A stretch of DNA of 64,000 nucleotides from Polaribacter sp. (GCA_029245785.1 JAQWOR010000066.1:1-64000); one strand, 5' to 3'. Positions 17,645 through 28,723 are shown, numbered from the stretch's first letter. Numbers and translations are program-made. The notes: generated from the letters alone by a model not told the origin.

Positions 17645-18151
17645 ATGAAAAAAATACATTACATCGCCAGCTTTTTAATCATCTCAAGTACGCTAATTGG
17701 CTGTGGTATATATTCTTTTACCGGCGGAGATACTGGAAAAGCAAAAACACTACAAATAGATTATTTTAGAAATAATGCTTCATTGGTAGAACCAACGTTA
17801 AGTCAAAAATTTACACAAGATTTTCAAGATTTATTTACGCGTCAAACCAACCTAACTCTGGTTTCTAATGAAGGTGACTTGCGTTTTGAAGGAGAAATAA
17901 CAGGGTATCGAATTGCTCCCATGAGTGCAACAGCACAACAAACTGCAGCGCAAAATCGATTGACAATCACCGTAAATGTTCGTTATTTTAATAAATTCAT
18001 AGAAAAAGATAATTTTGAAAAATCCTTTTCTTTTTACTATGACTACCCCGCAAACACACAACTTATCGGAAGCCCACTAGAAGCTGCTTTTAATGAAATT
18101 ATAGAACGTATTACACAAGATATTTTTAATGCATCCGTAGCAAAGTGGTAG
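17645..18151 (+). CDS. lptE: LptE-like LPS-assembly lipoprotein
   Basis: 168 residues. The signal peptide has a lipobox TLIGCG (Cys about 20), so the mature protein is a lipoprotein. It keeps the Bacteroidota LptE pattern: YSFTGG, then LQIDYFRNNASLVEP and an F-E-G-E-I-x-G-Y/F strand. LptE plugs the LptD barrel that inserts lipopolysaccharide. The start was chosen at MKKIHYIAS; the frame extends 10 codons upstream without a good start context. It follows the sigma-54 activator by 42 bp and precedes a conserved hypothetical and secG. Confidence 0.85.
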   Translation: MKKIHYIASFLIISSTLIGCGIYSFTGGDTGKAKTLQIDYFRNNASLVEPTLSQKFTQDFQDLFTRQTNLTLVSNEGDLRFEGEITGYRIAPMSATAQQTAAQNRLTITVNVRYFNKFIEKDNFEKSFSFYYDYPANTQLIGSPLEAAFNEIIERITQDIFNASVAKW

Positions 18152-18203
18152 CTACAAAAGCATCGATTATCTTATTAAGAGAAGAAAAAATACACAATAT
18201 ATA

Positions 18204-18926
18204 TTGAACACAACAAACTTCATAACGCTATTAAAACATCCTGATAAGATACAAAAGGAAGAAGCTTCAAGCTTAAAATCTATCATTGACACCTACCCTT
18301 ATTTTCAAGCAGCAAGAGCTATTTATTTAAAAAGTTTAAATGCTGAAAAAAGTTTCAAGTACAATTCAGAGCTAAAAATAACAGCTGCTTATACTTCAGA
18401 CAGAACCATTCTTTTTGACTTCATTACTTCAAGTGTTTTTACAAAAAGCGAAACCCCTCTTGCTAAAGCAACAGAAGTGCATCATCAAATTTCAGAAAAA
18501 ATAAGCTCAGAAAAACCCGAAGCTATCAAGCGTGAATTATCAATTGGAAAACCGATTCATTTTACGCAAAACGAAACACATTCTTTTAATGAATGGCTAC
18601 AATTATCTGCTCAGAAGAAAATTGAGAGAACAACAAGTTCAGCTTCTCAAAAACCAGACAAGGCAACACTTATTGACAACTTCATCAAACAAAACCCAAA
18701 AATAAGCCGTATTAACAAACAGGCAGAATATGTTGTTAAGATCTCTGAAAGCAATTCACATTCATCGATAATGACTGAAACCTTAGCCAAAGTCTATTTA
18801 GAACAAAAAAAATATGAAAATGCCATCAAAGCTTATGAGATTTTAAGTTTGAAATATCCAGAAAAAAGTGGTTTCTTTGCAGACCAAATAAAAAGAGTTC
18901 AAATTTTACAAAAAAATAAATCATGA
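18204..18926 (+). CDS. Conserved hypothetical protein, TPR-like C-terminus
   Basis: 240 residues starting at TTG. The N-terminal part (ASSLKSIIDTYPYFQAARAIYLKSL) resembles a short helical-repeat segment, the middle is polar and low in complexity, and the C-terminus (ETLAKVYLEQKKYENAIKAYEILSLKYPEKSGFFADQI) is one tetratricopeptide-like hairpin. No signal peptide is seen. It ends in a 4-bp ATGA overlap with secG. A role as scaffold in envelope biogenesis is inference from position. Confidence 0.75.
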   Translation: MNTTNFITLLKHPDKIQKEEASSLKSIIDTYPYFQAARAIYLKSLNAEKSFKYNSELKITAAYTSDRTILFDFITSSVFTKSETPLAKATEVHHQISEKISSEKPEAIKRELSIGKPIHFTQNETHSFNEWLQLSAQKKIERTTSSASQKPDKATLIDNFIKQNPKISRINKQAEYVVKISESNSHSSIMTETLAKVYLEQKKYENAIKAYEILSLKYPEKSGFFADQIKRVQILQKNKS

Positions 18927-19264
18927 GTTATACATTATTTTTAGTTTTAATATTATTTGTAGCCGTTGCACTTGTATTAATTGTAATGGTTCAAAACCCT
19001 AAAGGCGGAGGATTATCTTCTTCTTTTGGAGGTGGCGGATCACAATCTATAGGTGGGGTTCAAAGTACCAACAACTTTTTAGACAAAGCCACATGGACAT
19101 TGGCAATCTCTTTATTTGTTTTAATCTTATTAGCAAATTTTGCGATTCCAAGAGCTAACAGCAACAACAACCCGCAGTTAGATAACACCTTAAACAATGT
19201 ACAAACAACAATACCTGCTCAACAAAATAATACACCCGCTACAACTAAAGATAGCGTAAACTAA
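18923..19264 (+). CDS. secG: Preprotein translocase subunit SecG
   Basis: 113 residues. Two transmembrane helices (about residues 3-23 and 55-75) flank the family loop VMVQNPKGGGLSSSFGGG. The C-terminal tail is Asn/Gln/Thr-rich. SecG assists SecYE in export of unfolded proteins. The start overlaps the stop of the upstream gene (ATGA), which indicates translational coupling. A terminator follows at 19298. Confidence 0.95.
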   Translation: MSYTLFLVLILFVAVALVLIVMVQNPKGGGLSSSFGGGGSQSIGGVQSTNNFLDKATWTLAISLFVLILLANFAIPRANSNNNPQLDNTLNNVQTTIPAQQNNTPATTKDSVN

Positions 19265-19297
19265 CAACCAGAGCAATAAGTATTAAAAACATAAAAA

Positions 19298-19329
19298 ATG
19301 CCAACGTAAATGACACGTTGGCATTTTTT
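19298..19329 (+). terminator. secG terminator
   Basis: Stem ATGCCAACG/CGTTGGCAT with a 9-nt loop followed by a T6 run, 34 bp after the secG stop. Confidence 0.9.
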
Positions 19330-19330
19330 A

Positions 19331-19403
19331 TACCTTTGTTTTGAATCTAAAAAAAATAGATTAGAAAAATTGTCAGTTTTTTCTAACTGGCATAATTTCT
19401 GAC
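19331..19403 (+). promoter_or_regulatory. groES upstream region: -7-like box and inverted repeat
   Basis: TACCTTTG at 19331-19338 fits the phylum -7 box. Downstream, TGTCAGTT (19371-19378) and AACTGGCA (19385-19392) form 8-bp arms with one mismatch around a 6-bp spacer, followed by TCTGAC at 19398. This is not the CIRCE element (TTAGCACTC-N9-GAGTGCTAA). It could be a heat-shock operator or an alternative promoter; which of these cannot be told from one copy. Confidence 0.45.
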
Positions 19404-19444
19404 TAGAAATAAGCAGACAATTAATTGAATCAAAAAAAATAAAA

Positions 19445-19720
19445 ATGGGATTAAACATTAAACCACTTGCCGATAGAGTTCTCGTAGAACCAGCAGCAGC
19501 CGAAACCACCACAGCTTCAGGATTAATTATACCAGACAACGCAAAAGAAAAACCTCAAAAAGGAACTGTTATTGCTACTGGAAAAGGCACAAAAGACGAA
19601 CCAATAACTGTAAAAGTTGGAGACACTGTTCTATATGGGAAATATGCAGGAACAGAATTAAAACTAGAAGGGAACGATTATTTAATAATGCGCGAAAGCG
19701 ACATTTTAGCAATTATATAA
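19445..19720 (+). CDS. groES: Co-chaperonin GroES
   Basis: 91 residues. It opens [13 protein letters not shown], followed by a mobile loop ([17 protein letters not shown]) and the GTVIATGKG and [10 protein letters not shown] strands. It caps the GroEL chamber during folding. The frame is intact, unlike the neighbouring groEL, and the gene lies 67 bp upstream of it. Confidence 0.97.
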   Translation: MGLNIKPLADRVLVEPAAAETTTASGLIIPDNAKEKPQKGTVIATGKGTKDEPITVKVGDTVLYGKYAGTELKLEGNDYLIMRESDILAII

Positions 19721-19781
19721 CAATTGCTTTTTATACATTAAACTAAACGCCTAAAAGCAAAAAGCTTATGGCACAAAATAA

Positions 19782-21419
<1,638 letters not shown>

Positions 21420-21448
21420 TTGTATTTACAAATACTATAGACACTAAA

Positions 21449-21477
21449 AAAAACCCGAGAAACTTCTCGGGTTTTTT
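21449..21477. terminator. Bidirectional terminator between groEL and the convergent lipoprotein gene
   Basis: Stem AACCCGAGAA/TTCTCGGGTT with a 2-nt loop, flanked by A and T runs on the two sides, 32 bp after groEL and directly at the end of the minus-strand gene. Confidence 0.88.
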
Positions 21478-22228
21478 AATATCTACGAAAATTTGTATAA
21501 AAATAGGCGGCCCTCAAATAATCTATCTCACCCGACGATTTTATAAAATAGCTTTTTCTGCGCTTATTAAACAACAAGCCTGTACTTTTATCAAAAGTGA
21601 GATTTTTTATCATGCTTGTTTTAGCCCCATGAACAACCTTTGCTGCTATTAATTGACAAGTCTTACTATCAAAATAATAAAACCACTTGTCTGACAAATC
21701 AGTGTCATTTTTATACCCAACCTGAACCACATAATTTTCTTTACCTTCTATCATTTTTATACCCACATAAGATAACTTTGTTAAAGAATCTAATAACTTA
21801 AAGGGCTGATTGATGACATAATGTGCAGAAAAAAAAGTGCGCTTTGCAGCTTGCAATTCTTTTTTTGAAGTTATAATTGAATCGTTCATTTTTTTTAAAA
21901 CAACTTTATCTTTGTAAACAATAGACAGCCGATTTCCGTTTTTTACCCAGCTCAATTCACCTTCCAAGCCACGGTCATACCTAAATTTTTGATGCTGCAC
22001 CAATTTTGACTCAATTGCACCTTCTCTGTCATACAGGATAATTTCTTTATCAAAACTTAACCCTTTACTAGCCTTCCATAATTCCATTCCTCCATGATAA
22101 GCCACAGATCTTTCTACAATTTCTTGAGGAGATGTTCTTACAGAAGACTTGCACTTATAAAAACCCAACAAAAAGAAGATTCCAAAAAACATTCGAAAAA
22201 AAAGTGCATATATCTTATCTCTTTTCAT
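21476..22228 (-). CDS. LolA-like lipoprotein of unknown function (DUF6503-like)
   Basis: 250 residues. The N-terminal hydrophobic segment is followed by a Cys (GFYKCKSS), giving a probable lipoprotein. The body has the pattern seen in LolA/LppX-type beta-sandwich proteins of Bacteroidota: an early AYHGGMELW motif, then alternating strands. The DUF6503 assignment is from memory of similar proteins and is tentative. It is convergent with groEL and divergent from the fRMsr gene, with a promoter at 22274-22301. Confidence 0.6.
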   Translation of the reverse strand: MKRDKIYALFFRMFFGIFFLLGFYKCKSSVRTSPQEIVERSVAYHGGMELWKASKGLSFDKEIILYDREGAIESKLVQHQKFRYDRGLEGELSWVKNGNRLSIVYKDKVVLKKMNDSIITSKKELQAAKRTFFSAHYVINQPFKLLDSLTKLSYVGIKMIEGKENYVVQVGYKNDTDLSDKWFYYFDSKTCQLIAAKVVHGAKTSMIKNLTFDKSTGLLFNKRRKSYFIKSSGEIDYLRAAYFYTNFRRY

Positions 22229-22273
22229 GCTAAAATGTAGTTATTTTGTACCCTTATATATTCTGACATAAAA

Positions 22274-22301
22274 CAAATATAGGTATTTCTAAAAAATCAA
22301 A
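22274..22301 (-). promoter_or_regulatory. Promoter of the LolA-like lipoprotein gene
   Basis: Minus strand TTTG at 22301-22298, a 16-bp spacer and TATATTTG at 22281-22274. The -7 box is a perfect match to TAnnTTTG. Confidence 0.5.
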
Positions 22302-22312
22302 AATACAACACA

Positions 22313-22768
22313 ATGCAAGTACAAAATCTAAAAACTCAAATTACCACCTTAATTGACAGTGATTTTTTAGTTGAAAAAAAACTACAAGCTATTTGCAACT
22401 ATCTTAAATCAGAGATCGCATATTATGATTGGGTTGGGTTTTATTTTAAAAACGGTAATAAAAATGAGTTAAAATTAGCGCAATATGCTGGTGAACCTAC
22501 TGATCATATCATCATTCCTTTTGGGAAAGGTATCTGTGGACAGGTTGCTGTTAGTAATAACAATTTTGTAGTTCAAGATGTCTCTGAACAAGAAAATTAT
22601 ATTTCTTGCGGATGGAAAGTCAAATCAGAAATTGTATTTCCAATTTTTGTAAATGAAAAAAACGTAGGACAAATAGATATAGATTCTCATACCGTTAACC
22701 CGTTTACAGAAAAAGATGAAGAACTTTTAGAATTTATTTGTGCTAAAGTTTCACAAATTTTAGCCTAA
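22313..22768 (+). CDS. Free methionine-(R)-sulfoxide reductase (GAF domain)
   Basis: 151 residues forming a single GAF domain. The two redox Cys blocks of the fRMsr family are present: GKGICGQVA and NYISCGWKVKSEIVFP, with the following VGQIDIDSHTVNPFTEKDEE segment. The enzyme reduces free methionine-R-sulfoxide. It is cytoplasmic, with no signal peptide. It is divergent from the lipoprotein gene and lies 92 bp upstream of purH, which has its own promoter. Confidence 0.85.
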   Translation: MQVQNLKTQITTLIDSDFLVEKKLQAICNYLKSEIAYYDWVGFYFKNGNKNELKLAQYAGEPTDHIIIPFGKGICGQVAVSNNNFVVQDVSEQENYISCGWKVKSEIVFPIFVNEKNVGQIDIDSHTVNPFTEKDEELLEFICAKVSQILA

Positions 22769-22808
22769 AACTAGAGACTTATTTTTTTTCTGTTTTTATT
22801 TTTTTCTA

Positions 22809-22839
22809 TTGTATGAACTCTTGATTTTTAGTAGTTTTG
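22809..22839 (+). promoter_or_regulatory. purH promoter
   Basis: TTG at 22809-22811, a 20-bp spacer and TAGTTTTG at 22832-22839, 21 bp before the purH ATG. Confidence 0.55.
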
Positions 22840-22860
22840 CGTGCTTAACAACACAACAAC

Positions 22861-24393
22861 ATGAGCAACACAAAAACAATCAAATCTGCCTTAATATCTG
22901 TCTTTCATAAAGATGGTTTGAAACCATTAGTAGAAAAACTTAACAAATTAGATGTAACTATTTATTCTACTGGAGGCACAGAAAAATTTATCAAAGACTT
23001 AGGAATCAACGTAATTCCTGTAGAAGATATCACTTCATATCCTTCTATTTTAGGCGGACGTGTAAAAACATTACACCCAAAAATTTTTGGAGGTATTCTA
23101 AACCGTCAAGATCATCAGGGTGATATTTCTGAAATGGAATCCTATCAAATCCCACAATTAGATTTGGTTATTGTAGATTTATATCCTTTTGAAAAAACCG
23201 TTGCTTCTGGAGCATCTGAAGAAGATATTGTCGAAAAAATTGATATCGGAGGAATTTCTTTAATTAGAGCTGCCGCAAAAAATTTCAAAGACACTGTTAT
23301 TATTTCTTCTATGGAACAATACGATTCTTTTTTAAATTTAATCTCTGAAAATAAGGGTGCTACAACAATTTCAGATAGAAAAAATTTAGCTTCAAAAGCG
23401 TTCAACATTTCTTCACATTATGATACAGCAATTTTTAACTACTTTAACAAAGAACAGGAAGAGTTTACATTGAAAATTAGCGAAAACAATGGGTCTGTTT
23501 TACGATATGGAGAAAACCCACATCAAAAAGGGTATTTCTTTGGAGACTTAGAAGCCATGTTTGATAAATTACACGGAAAAGAATTGAGCTACAACAACCT
23601 ATTAGATGTTGATGCTGCGGTGAACTTGATGAATGAATTTTCTGGAGAAGCCCCAACTTTTGCCGTTTTAAAACACAACAATGCCTGCGGGTTTTCACAA
23701 AGAAACACCATCAAGCAAGCCTATTTAGACGCATTGGCTGGCGACCCAACCTCGGCATTTGGAGGAGTTTTAATTGCCAATACAGAAATTGACAAAGAAA
23801 CTGCTGAAGAAATTCATAAATTATTTTGCGAAGTGGTCATCGCTCCTTCTTTTACAACAGAAGCCTTAGAAACTTTAAAAGGAAAGAAAAACAGAATTGT
23901 ACTCGTTCAAAACAAAATAGAAATGCCAAACACAAGCGTAAGAACTTGTTTAAATGGCACTTTAGTACAAGAAAAAGACTCAAAAACAGATTGCCTGGAA
24001 GACCTAAGCTATGCAACCAACAACAAACCTTCTGCTAACGAGCTAGAAGACTTGTTATTTGCTTCTAAAATTTGCAAGCATACAAAATCAAACACCATTG
24101 TTTTTACAAAAAACAAGCAATTGCTTGCTAGTGGAACAGGGCAAACAAGTAGAGTTGACGCTTTAAAACAAGCCATTGAAAAAGCAACAAGTTTTGGTTT
24201 TGATTTAAAAGGATCTGTCATGGCAAGTGATGCTTTTTTCCCGTTTCCAGACTGTGTAGAAATTGCAGATAATGCCGGAATTACAAGTGTAATTCAGCCA
24301 GGAGGCTCTATCAAAGACCAGCTGAGTATTGAGTATTGCAATGACAATAACATCTCTATGGTATTGACAGGAACTCGTCATTTTAAGCATTAA
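22861..24393 (+). CDS. purH: Bifunctional AICAR formyltransferase / IMP cyclohydrolase
   Basis: 510 residues. The N-terminal cyclohydrolase domain has the MGS-like fold with STGGTEKFIKDLGI and GRVKTLHPKIFGGIL. The C-terminal transformylase has LRYGENPHQKG, the Lys-His pair in LKHNNACGFS, and ends with IQPGGSIKDQ and LTGTRHFKH. It catalyses the last two steps of IMP synthesis. The gene precedes mreB, an order I recall from other flavobacteria; mreB has its own -7 box. Confidence 0.97.
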   Translation: MSNTKTIKSALISVFHKDGLKPLVEKLNKLDVTIYSTGGTEKFIKDLGINVIPVEDITSYPSILGGRVKTLHPKIFGGILNRQDHQGDISEMESYQIPQLDLVIVDLYPFEKTVASGASEEDIVEKIDIGGISLIRAAAKNFKDTVIISSMEQYDSFLNLISENKGATTISDRKNLASKAFNISSHYDTAIFNYFNKEQEEFTLKISENNGSVLRYGENPHQKGYFFGDLEAMFDKLHGKELSYNNLLDVDAAVNLMNEFSGEAPTFAVLKHNNACGFSQRNTIKQAYLDALAGDPTSAFGGVLIANTEIDKETAEEIHKLFCEVVIAPSFTTEALETLKGKKNRIVLVQNKIEMPNTSVRTCLNGTLVQEKDSKTDCLEDLSYATNNKPSANELEDLLFASKICKHTKSNTIVFTKNKQLLASGTGQTSRVDALKQAIEKATSFGFDLKGSVMASDAFFPFPDCVEIADNAGITSVIQPGGSIKDQLSIEYCNDNNISMVLTGTRHFKH

Positions 24394-24437
24394 AAAAGAA
24401 CTTCTGAATTAACTGTATTTTGAATACATAAATTTAG

Positions 24438-24445
24438 TAGCTTTG
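24438..24445 (+). promoter_or_regulatory. mreB -7 element
   Basis: TAGCTTTG matches TAnnTTTG, 35 bp before the mreB ATG. A TTTTG lies 15 bp upstream, slightly too close for the usual spacing. Confidence 0.4.
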
Positions 24446-24480
24446 TAAGAACATCAAAAAAAAATAAACAAGGATATTTT

Positions 24481-25509
24481 ATGGGTTTTTTCGATTTTAT
24501 GACGGAGGATATTGCTATTGATTTAGGAACCGCTAATACACTTATTATACACAACGGTAAAGTGGTAATTGATAGCCCATCAATCGTTGCTAGAAATAGG
24601 GTTTCTGGAAGAATCATCGCCATTGGCAAAGAAGCCAATTTGATGCAAGGAAAAACACATGAAAACATCAAAACCATCCGTCCTTTAAAAGATGGTGTTA
24701 TTGCAGATTTCCAGGCATCAGAGGAAATGATTAAAGAATTTATAAAACAAATTCCATCCATCAAAAAAAGACTATTTCCTCCTGCATTGCGTATGGTTAT
24801 TTGTATTCCGTCTGGAATTACAGAAGTTGAAAGACGTGCCGTACAAGACTCTGCAAGACATATGAATGCCAAAGAAATTTACTTAATTTTTGAACCAATG
24901 GCAGCGGCAATAGGTGTTGGAATTGACATTATGGAACCAAAAGGAAACATGATTATTGATATTGGTGGCGGAACTACAGAAATAGCCGTAATTGCATTAG
25001 CAGGAATTGTCTGTGACCAGTCTGTAAAAGTTGCTGGTGATGTATTTACCAATGACATCATGTACTATATGCGAACTCAGCACAACTTACATGTAGGCGA
25101 AACTACCGCAGAAAAAATTAAAATGACCGTTGGTGCTGCCACAGAAGATTTAGAAACTCCGCCAGAAGACATGTTAGTTCAAGGGCGAGATTTATTGAGC
25201 GGAAAACCAAAACAAGTGCAAGTATCTTATAGAGAAATTGCGAAAGCATTGGATAAATCTATTTTAAGAATTGAAGATGCCGTTATGGAAACCCTTTCTA
25301 AAACTCCGCCAGAATTGGCTGCAGATATTTACAATACAGGAATTTATTTAGCCGGAGGTGGCTCTATGTTACGCGGACTAGACAAACGCTTGTCTCGTAA
25401 AACAGACTTGCCTGTTTATGTTGCTGAAGACCCTTTAAGAGCTGTGGTTAGAGGTACTGGAATTGCCTTAAAAGAGATTGAAAAATACAAAAGCGTATTA
25501 ATGAAATAA
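24481..25509 (+). CDS. mreB: Rod-shape determining actin homologue MreB
   Basis: 342 residues. It has the actin-fold nucleotide motifs: phosphate-1 DLGTANT near the start, phosphate-2 IIDIGGGTTEIAV, and an adenosine-motif-like IYLAGGGSMLRG near the C-terminus. Cytoplasmic filaments guide the elongasome. First gene of mreB-mreC-mreD-mrdA-rodA, all on one strand with spacings of 18 bp or less. Confidence 0.97.
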   Translation: MGFFDFMTEDIAIDLGTANTLIIHNGKVVIDSPSIVARNRVSGRIIAIGKEANLMQGKTHENIKTIRPLKDGVIADFQASEEMIKEFIKQIPSIKKRLFPPALRMVICIPSGITEVERRAVQDSARHMNAKEIYLIFEPMAAAIGVGIDIMEPKGNMIIDIGGGTTEIAVIALAGIVCDQSVKVAGDVFTNDIMYYMRTQHNLHVGETTAEKIKMTVGAATEDLETPPEDMLVQGRDLLSGKPKQVQVSYREIAKALDKSILRIEDAVMETLSKTPPELAADIYNTGIYLAGGGSMLRGLDKRLSRKTDLPVYVAEDPLRAVVRGTGIALKEIEKYKSVLMK

Positions 25510-25527
25510 GTTTTTTAAGCTCTTTGT

Positions 25528-26355
25528 ATGCAACAGTTAATCTCTTTTATTCAGAAGTATAAAAATTTTCTATTCTTTCTGTTACTAGCATTCATTGCGC
25601 TCTTTTTCACAATAAACAATACTCGTTTTCACAAAAGTAAGTTCATTAGTTCTGCCAATAAAATAACTGGAGGTCTATATGAGAAATCTTCTCAATTCTC
25701 TAATTACCTTAATCTTAAAGCTCAAAACGAGGAATTAATTCTTGAAAACACAAGTCTTAAAAATCAATTAGAATTTTTCAACTCTAAAATAGATACCGTT
25801 CTTGATTTTACAGCTATAGACAGCTCCCATTTTCATCAAAAATACGTGTATTCTAATGCCAGGGCTATACATAACAGCTACCACAAAAAAAACAATTACA
25901 TTACAATCAACAAAGGAAACAAACAAGGTCTAAGCAAAGAAATGGCCGTTATAAACAACAAAGGTATTATTGGTATTATTGATGACACAAGTAGCAATTA
26001 TTCTAGAGTTCAATCTATTTTAAACAGCAATAGTAAAATCAACGCCCGATTAAAAAACAGTTTTCATTTCGGAACCTTACTATGGGATGGCAAAGATTAC
26101 AATATCGTACAACTTGAAGACATTCCTAGGCAGGCAACAATTCAAATAGGCGACACCATTGTAACTGGAGGAAAATCTACCATTTTTCCTGAAGGGATCT
26201 TAATTGGCACTGTAAAAAGCAAGGCTACCAAAAACTCTTTGCGCTCTATAAACATTCAATTATTTAACGACATGAGTAATATTGGCTATATATATGTTGT
26301 TAAAAATTTGGAAAAAACAGAAATTAACGCGTTAGAAAATTTGACAAATGAATAA
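25528..26355 (+). CDS. mreC: Rod-shape determining protein MreC
   Basis: 275 residues. One N-terminal transmembrane helix (about 11-30), then a coiled coil (LKAQNEELILENTSLKNQLEF), then the beta-barrel domain with GLSKEMAVINNKGIIGII and GDTIVTGGKSTIFPEGILIG. Periplasmic partner of PBP2 and MreD. Its stop overlaps the start of mreD by 8 bp. Confidence 0.94.
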   Translation: MQQLISFIQKYKNFLFFLLLAFIALFFTINNTRFHKSKFISSANKITGGLYEKSSQFSNYLNLKAQNEELILENTSLKNQLEFFNSKIDTVLDFTAIDSSHFHQKYVYSNARAIHNSYHKKNNYITINKGNKQGLSKEMAVINNKGIIGIIDDTSSNYSRVQSILNSNSKINARLKNSFHFGTLLWDGKDYNIVQLEDIPRQATIQIGDTIVTGGKSTIFPEGILIGTVKSKATKNSLRSINIQLFNDMSNIGYIYVVKNLEKTEINALENLTNE

Positions 26356-26851
26356 AAGATTATACATCGCTTTCTTGTTTTTGTCGCTGCTTTTTTTACA
26401 AGTTTTTATCTTAAACAACATTTTATTCTTAGGATATATCAATCCGTACTTGTATGTTGCCTTTGTGATTTTCTACCCGCTAAGAGAAGAACGCTTTCCT
26501 TTTTTATTCCTTTCATTTCTTTTAGGCTTGTCTATTGATTTCTTTTCTGATTCTGGAGGAATCAATGCTTTCTCACTGCTCTTTGTTGCCTATATCAGGC
26601 TGTTTTTTGTTCGAGTTTTCTTAAAAAAAACAACACAAGATTATCTTTTGTTTGATCTACACGCAGAGCCTTTTGGCAATGTTTTTAATTATGTAATGAC
26701 TTTAATAATCATTCATCATTTTATCTTATTTTCTTTCGCTAACTTTAGCACGCAAAACTTTTCAGATGTTCTTGTGAATACATTATATGCAAGTATTTTT
26801 ACTGCAATCTTGTTTTTTATGGGAACATACATTATTAGAAAGAAAAAATAA
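26348..26851 (+). CDS. mreD: Rod-shape determining protein MreD
   Basis: 167 residues with about five transmembrane helices. The Asp-containing segment LGLSIDFFSDSGGINAFSLLFVAYI is characteristic of MreD. It overlaps mreC and abuts mrdA (stop then ATG), so translation is probably coupled. Confidence 0.92.
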   Translation: MNKRLYIAFLFLSLLFLQVFILNNILFLGYINPYLYVAFVIFYPLREERFPFLFLSFLLGLSIDFFSDSGGINAFSLLFVAYIRLFFVRVFLKKTTQDYLLFDLHAEPFGNVFNYVMTLIIIHHFILFSFANFSTQNFSDVLVNTLYASIFTAILFFMGTYIIRKKK

Positions 26852-28723
26852 ATGAAACGCAGCTTTTTACTCTATTTTATAATAACCATTACAGGTTTAT
26901 TATTGATTGCACGACTTTTTCAACTGCAAGTCATAAGAGGCTCTGACCATAACCCTATACAAAATGCTGCCGTAAAGGTTGAGTACACCTATCCAGAACG
27001 TGGTTATATTTACGATCGTAATGGCATTTTATTAGTTGCTAATCAACTTTCATATGATGTAATGGTTGTGCCAAAAGAAGTAACAGCCCTAGATACCTTA
27101 GAGTTCTGCTCTTTACTAAAAATTAACAAAGAGGCTTTTAAAAAACGCTTTCAAAAAGCGAAAAACTATGCTCCTTGGCTGCCTTCTGTTTTCCTAAAAC
27201 AACTGGCCAAAGATGATTTTGCCTTTTTACAAGAAAAGCTACATAAATTTAAAGGTTTTTACATTCAAAAAAGGAGCATTCGAAATTATCCCATTGCATC
27301 TGCAGCAAATGTACTGGGGTACATTAGTGAAGTAAACGAATCAGAAACCAGAAACAATAGCAACTATCAACAAGGAGAGTTAATTGGTACACGAGGAGTA
27401 GAAAAACAATACGACTCTATTTTGCGCGGTGTTAAAGGAAAAAAATACTTACATCGAGATCGTTTAAACAAAGTTATTGGCAGTTATAAAGACGGGATCT
27501 ATGACACCCTTGCTATAAACGGGCAAGACATTGCCTTAACTATTGATAGTAAACTACAGCAATATGGCGAGTTATTGATGCAAGGAAAACGAGGAGGAAT
27601 TGTTGCTTTAGAGCCTAGTTCTGGTGAGATACTCGCCTTGATTTCTGCGCCAACTTACAATCCTAACAGAATGACTGGAAGACAACGAGCAGCTAATTCT
27701 GTACAATTATTTGACGATACCCAGAACAAACCTATGTTTGACAGAGGGCTACAAGCAATCTATTCGCCAGGATCACCATTTAAAATTATCAATGCTTTAA
27801 TTGGGCTGCAAGAAGGTGTTATTAACACGAAAGACCATTTTTTATGCTACAAAGGCTTTAGATATGGAAATAGGAAAAACGAATTTATGGGCTGTCATTG
27901 TGGTACTTTTGGAACACCTATACGGTTACAAACAGCGATTACTAAATCTTGTAACACCTATTTTTCTAATGCCTATATAAAAATTATCAACAACTACTCA
28001 AGTCCAAGCAAAGGAATGGATGCTTGGAGCCAGCATATTAAAAGTTTTGGCCTGGGAAATTTTCTTGGCTACGACTTGCCTTCAGGAAAAAAAGGCCTAA
28101 TTCCAAACGGAAAATATTACGACAATCGTAACCGATATCGATGGGGACCTACCACCAATATTTCGAACGCCATTGGTCAAGGAGAAATACTTACTACTCC
28201 CATTCAGTTAGCAAATGTAACCGCAGCCATTGCCAACAAAGGTTTTTTCTACACGCCTCACATTCTTAAAAAAACAAATAAAAAGCTGGTTAACAACCCA
28301 GATTTTACAATTCCGAAGCAGACAACCATAGATTCTGTACACTTTGCACCCATTATTGAAGCCATGCATCGTGTTTTTAAAAAGGGCGGCACAGGTCAGT
28401 ACAGTCAGGTAAAAAAGATTGAAATTGCGGGAAAAACAGGAACCGTAGAGAATTTTACCAAAATTGACGGCGTTAGAGTTCAACAAAAAGATCATTCCAT
28501 ATTAATTGCCTTTGCTCCTAAAGACAACCCGAAAATTGCCATCGCTGTTTTTGTAGAAAATGGCGGCTACGGATCTACCATTGCTACACCTATTGCCAGT
28601 TTATTAATTGAAAAATACCTTCACAAAAAAGTACTGCGAAAATCAGAAGAAAAGAGAATGATTAACTTGAGTTTGAAATCTATTTATGATCAACAAATTC
28701 AACAACCTATAAAAGGAAATTGA
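26852..28723 (+). CDS. mrdA: Penicillin-binding protein 2 (elongasome transpeptidase)
   Basis: 623 residues. It has an N-terminal membrane anchor, a pedestal domain (ERGYIYDRNGILLVAN) and a transpeptidase domain with catalytic SxxK at S308-PF-K311, SxN as SCN (ITKSCNTYFSN) and KTG as AGKTGT. It cross-links peptidoglycan during elongation with the glycosyltransferase RodA. Its TGA stop overlaps the TTG start of rodA by 4 bp. Confidence 0.96.
   Translation: MKRSFLLYFIITITGLLLIARLFQLQVIRGSDHNPIQNAAVKVEYTYPERGYIYDRNGILLVANQLSYDVMVVPKEVTALDTLEFCSLLKINKEAFKKRFQKAKNYAPWLPSVFLKQLAKDDFAFLQEKLHKFKGFYIQKRSIRNYPIASAANVLGYISEVNESETRNNSNYQQGELIGTRGVEKQYDSILRGVKGKKYLHRDRLNKVIGSYKDGIYDTLAINGQDIALTIDSKLQQYGELLMQGKRGGIVALEPSSGEILALISAPTYNPNRMTGRQRAANSVQLFDDTQNKPMFDRGLQAIYSPGSPFKIINALIGLQEGVINTKDHFLCYKGFRYGNRKNEFMGCHCGTFGTPIRLQTAITKSCNTYFSNAYIKIINNYSSPSKGMDAWSQHIKSFGLGNFLGYDLPSGKKGLIPNGKYYDNRNRYRWGPTTNISNAIGQGEILTTPIQLANVTAAIANKGFFYTPHILKKTNKKLVNNPDFTIPKQTTIDSVHFAPIIEAMHRVFKKGGTGQYSQVKKIEIAGKTGTVENFTKIDGVRVQQKDHSILIAFAPKDNPKIAIAVFVENGGYGSTIATPIASLLIEKYLHKKVLRKSEEKRMINLSLKSIYDQQIQQPIKGN

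Noticed and set aside
19371-19392. groES inverted repeat considered as CIRCE/HrcA operator
   Set aside because: The TTAGCACTC-N9-GAGTGCTAA consensus is absent and the spacer is 6 bp.
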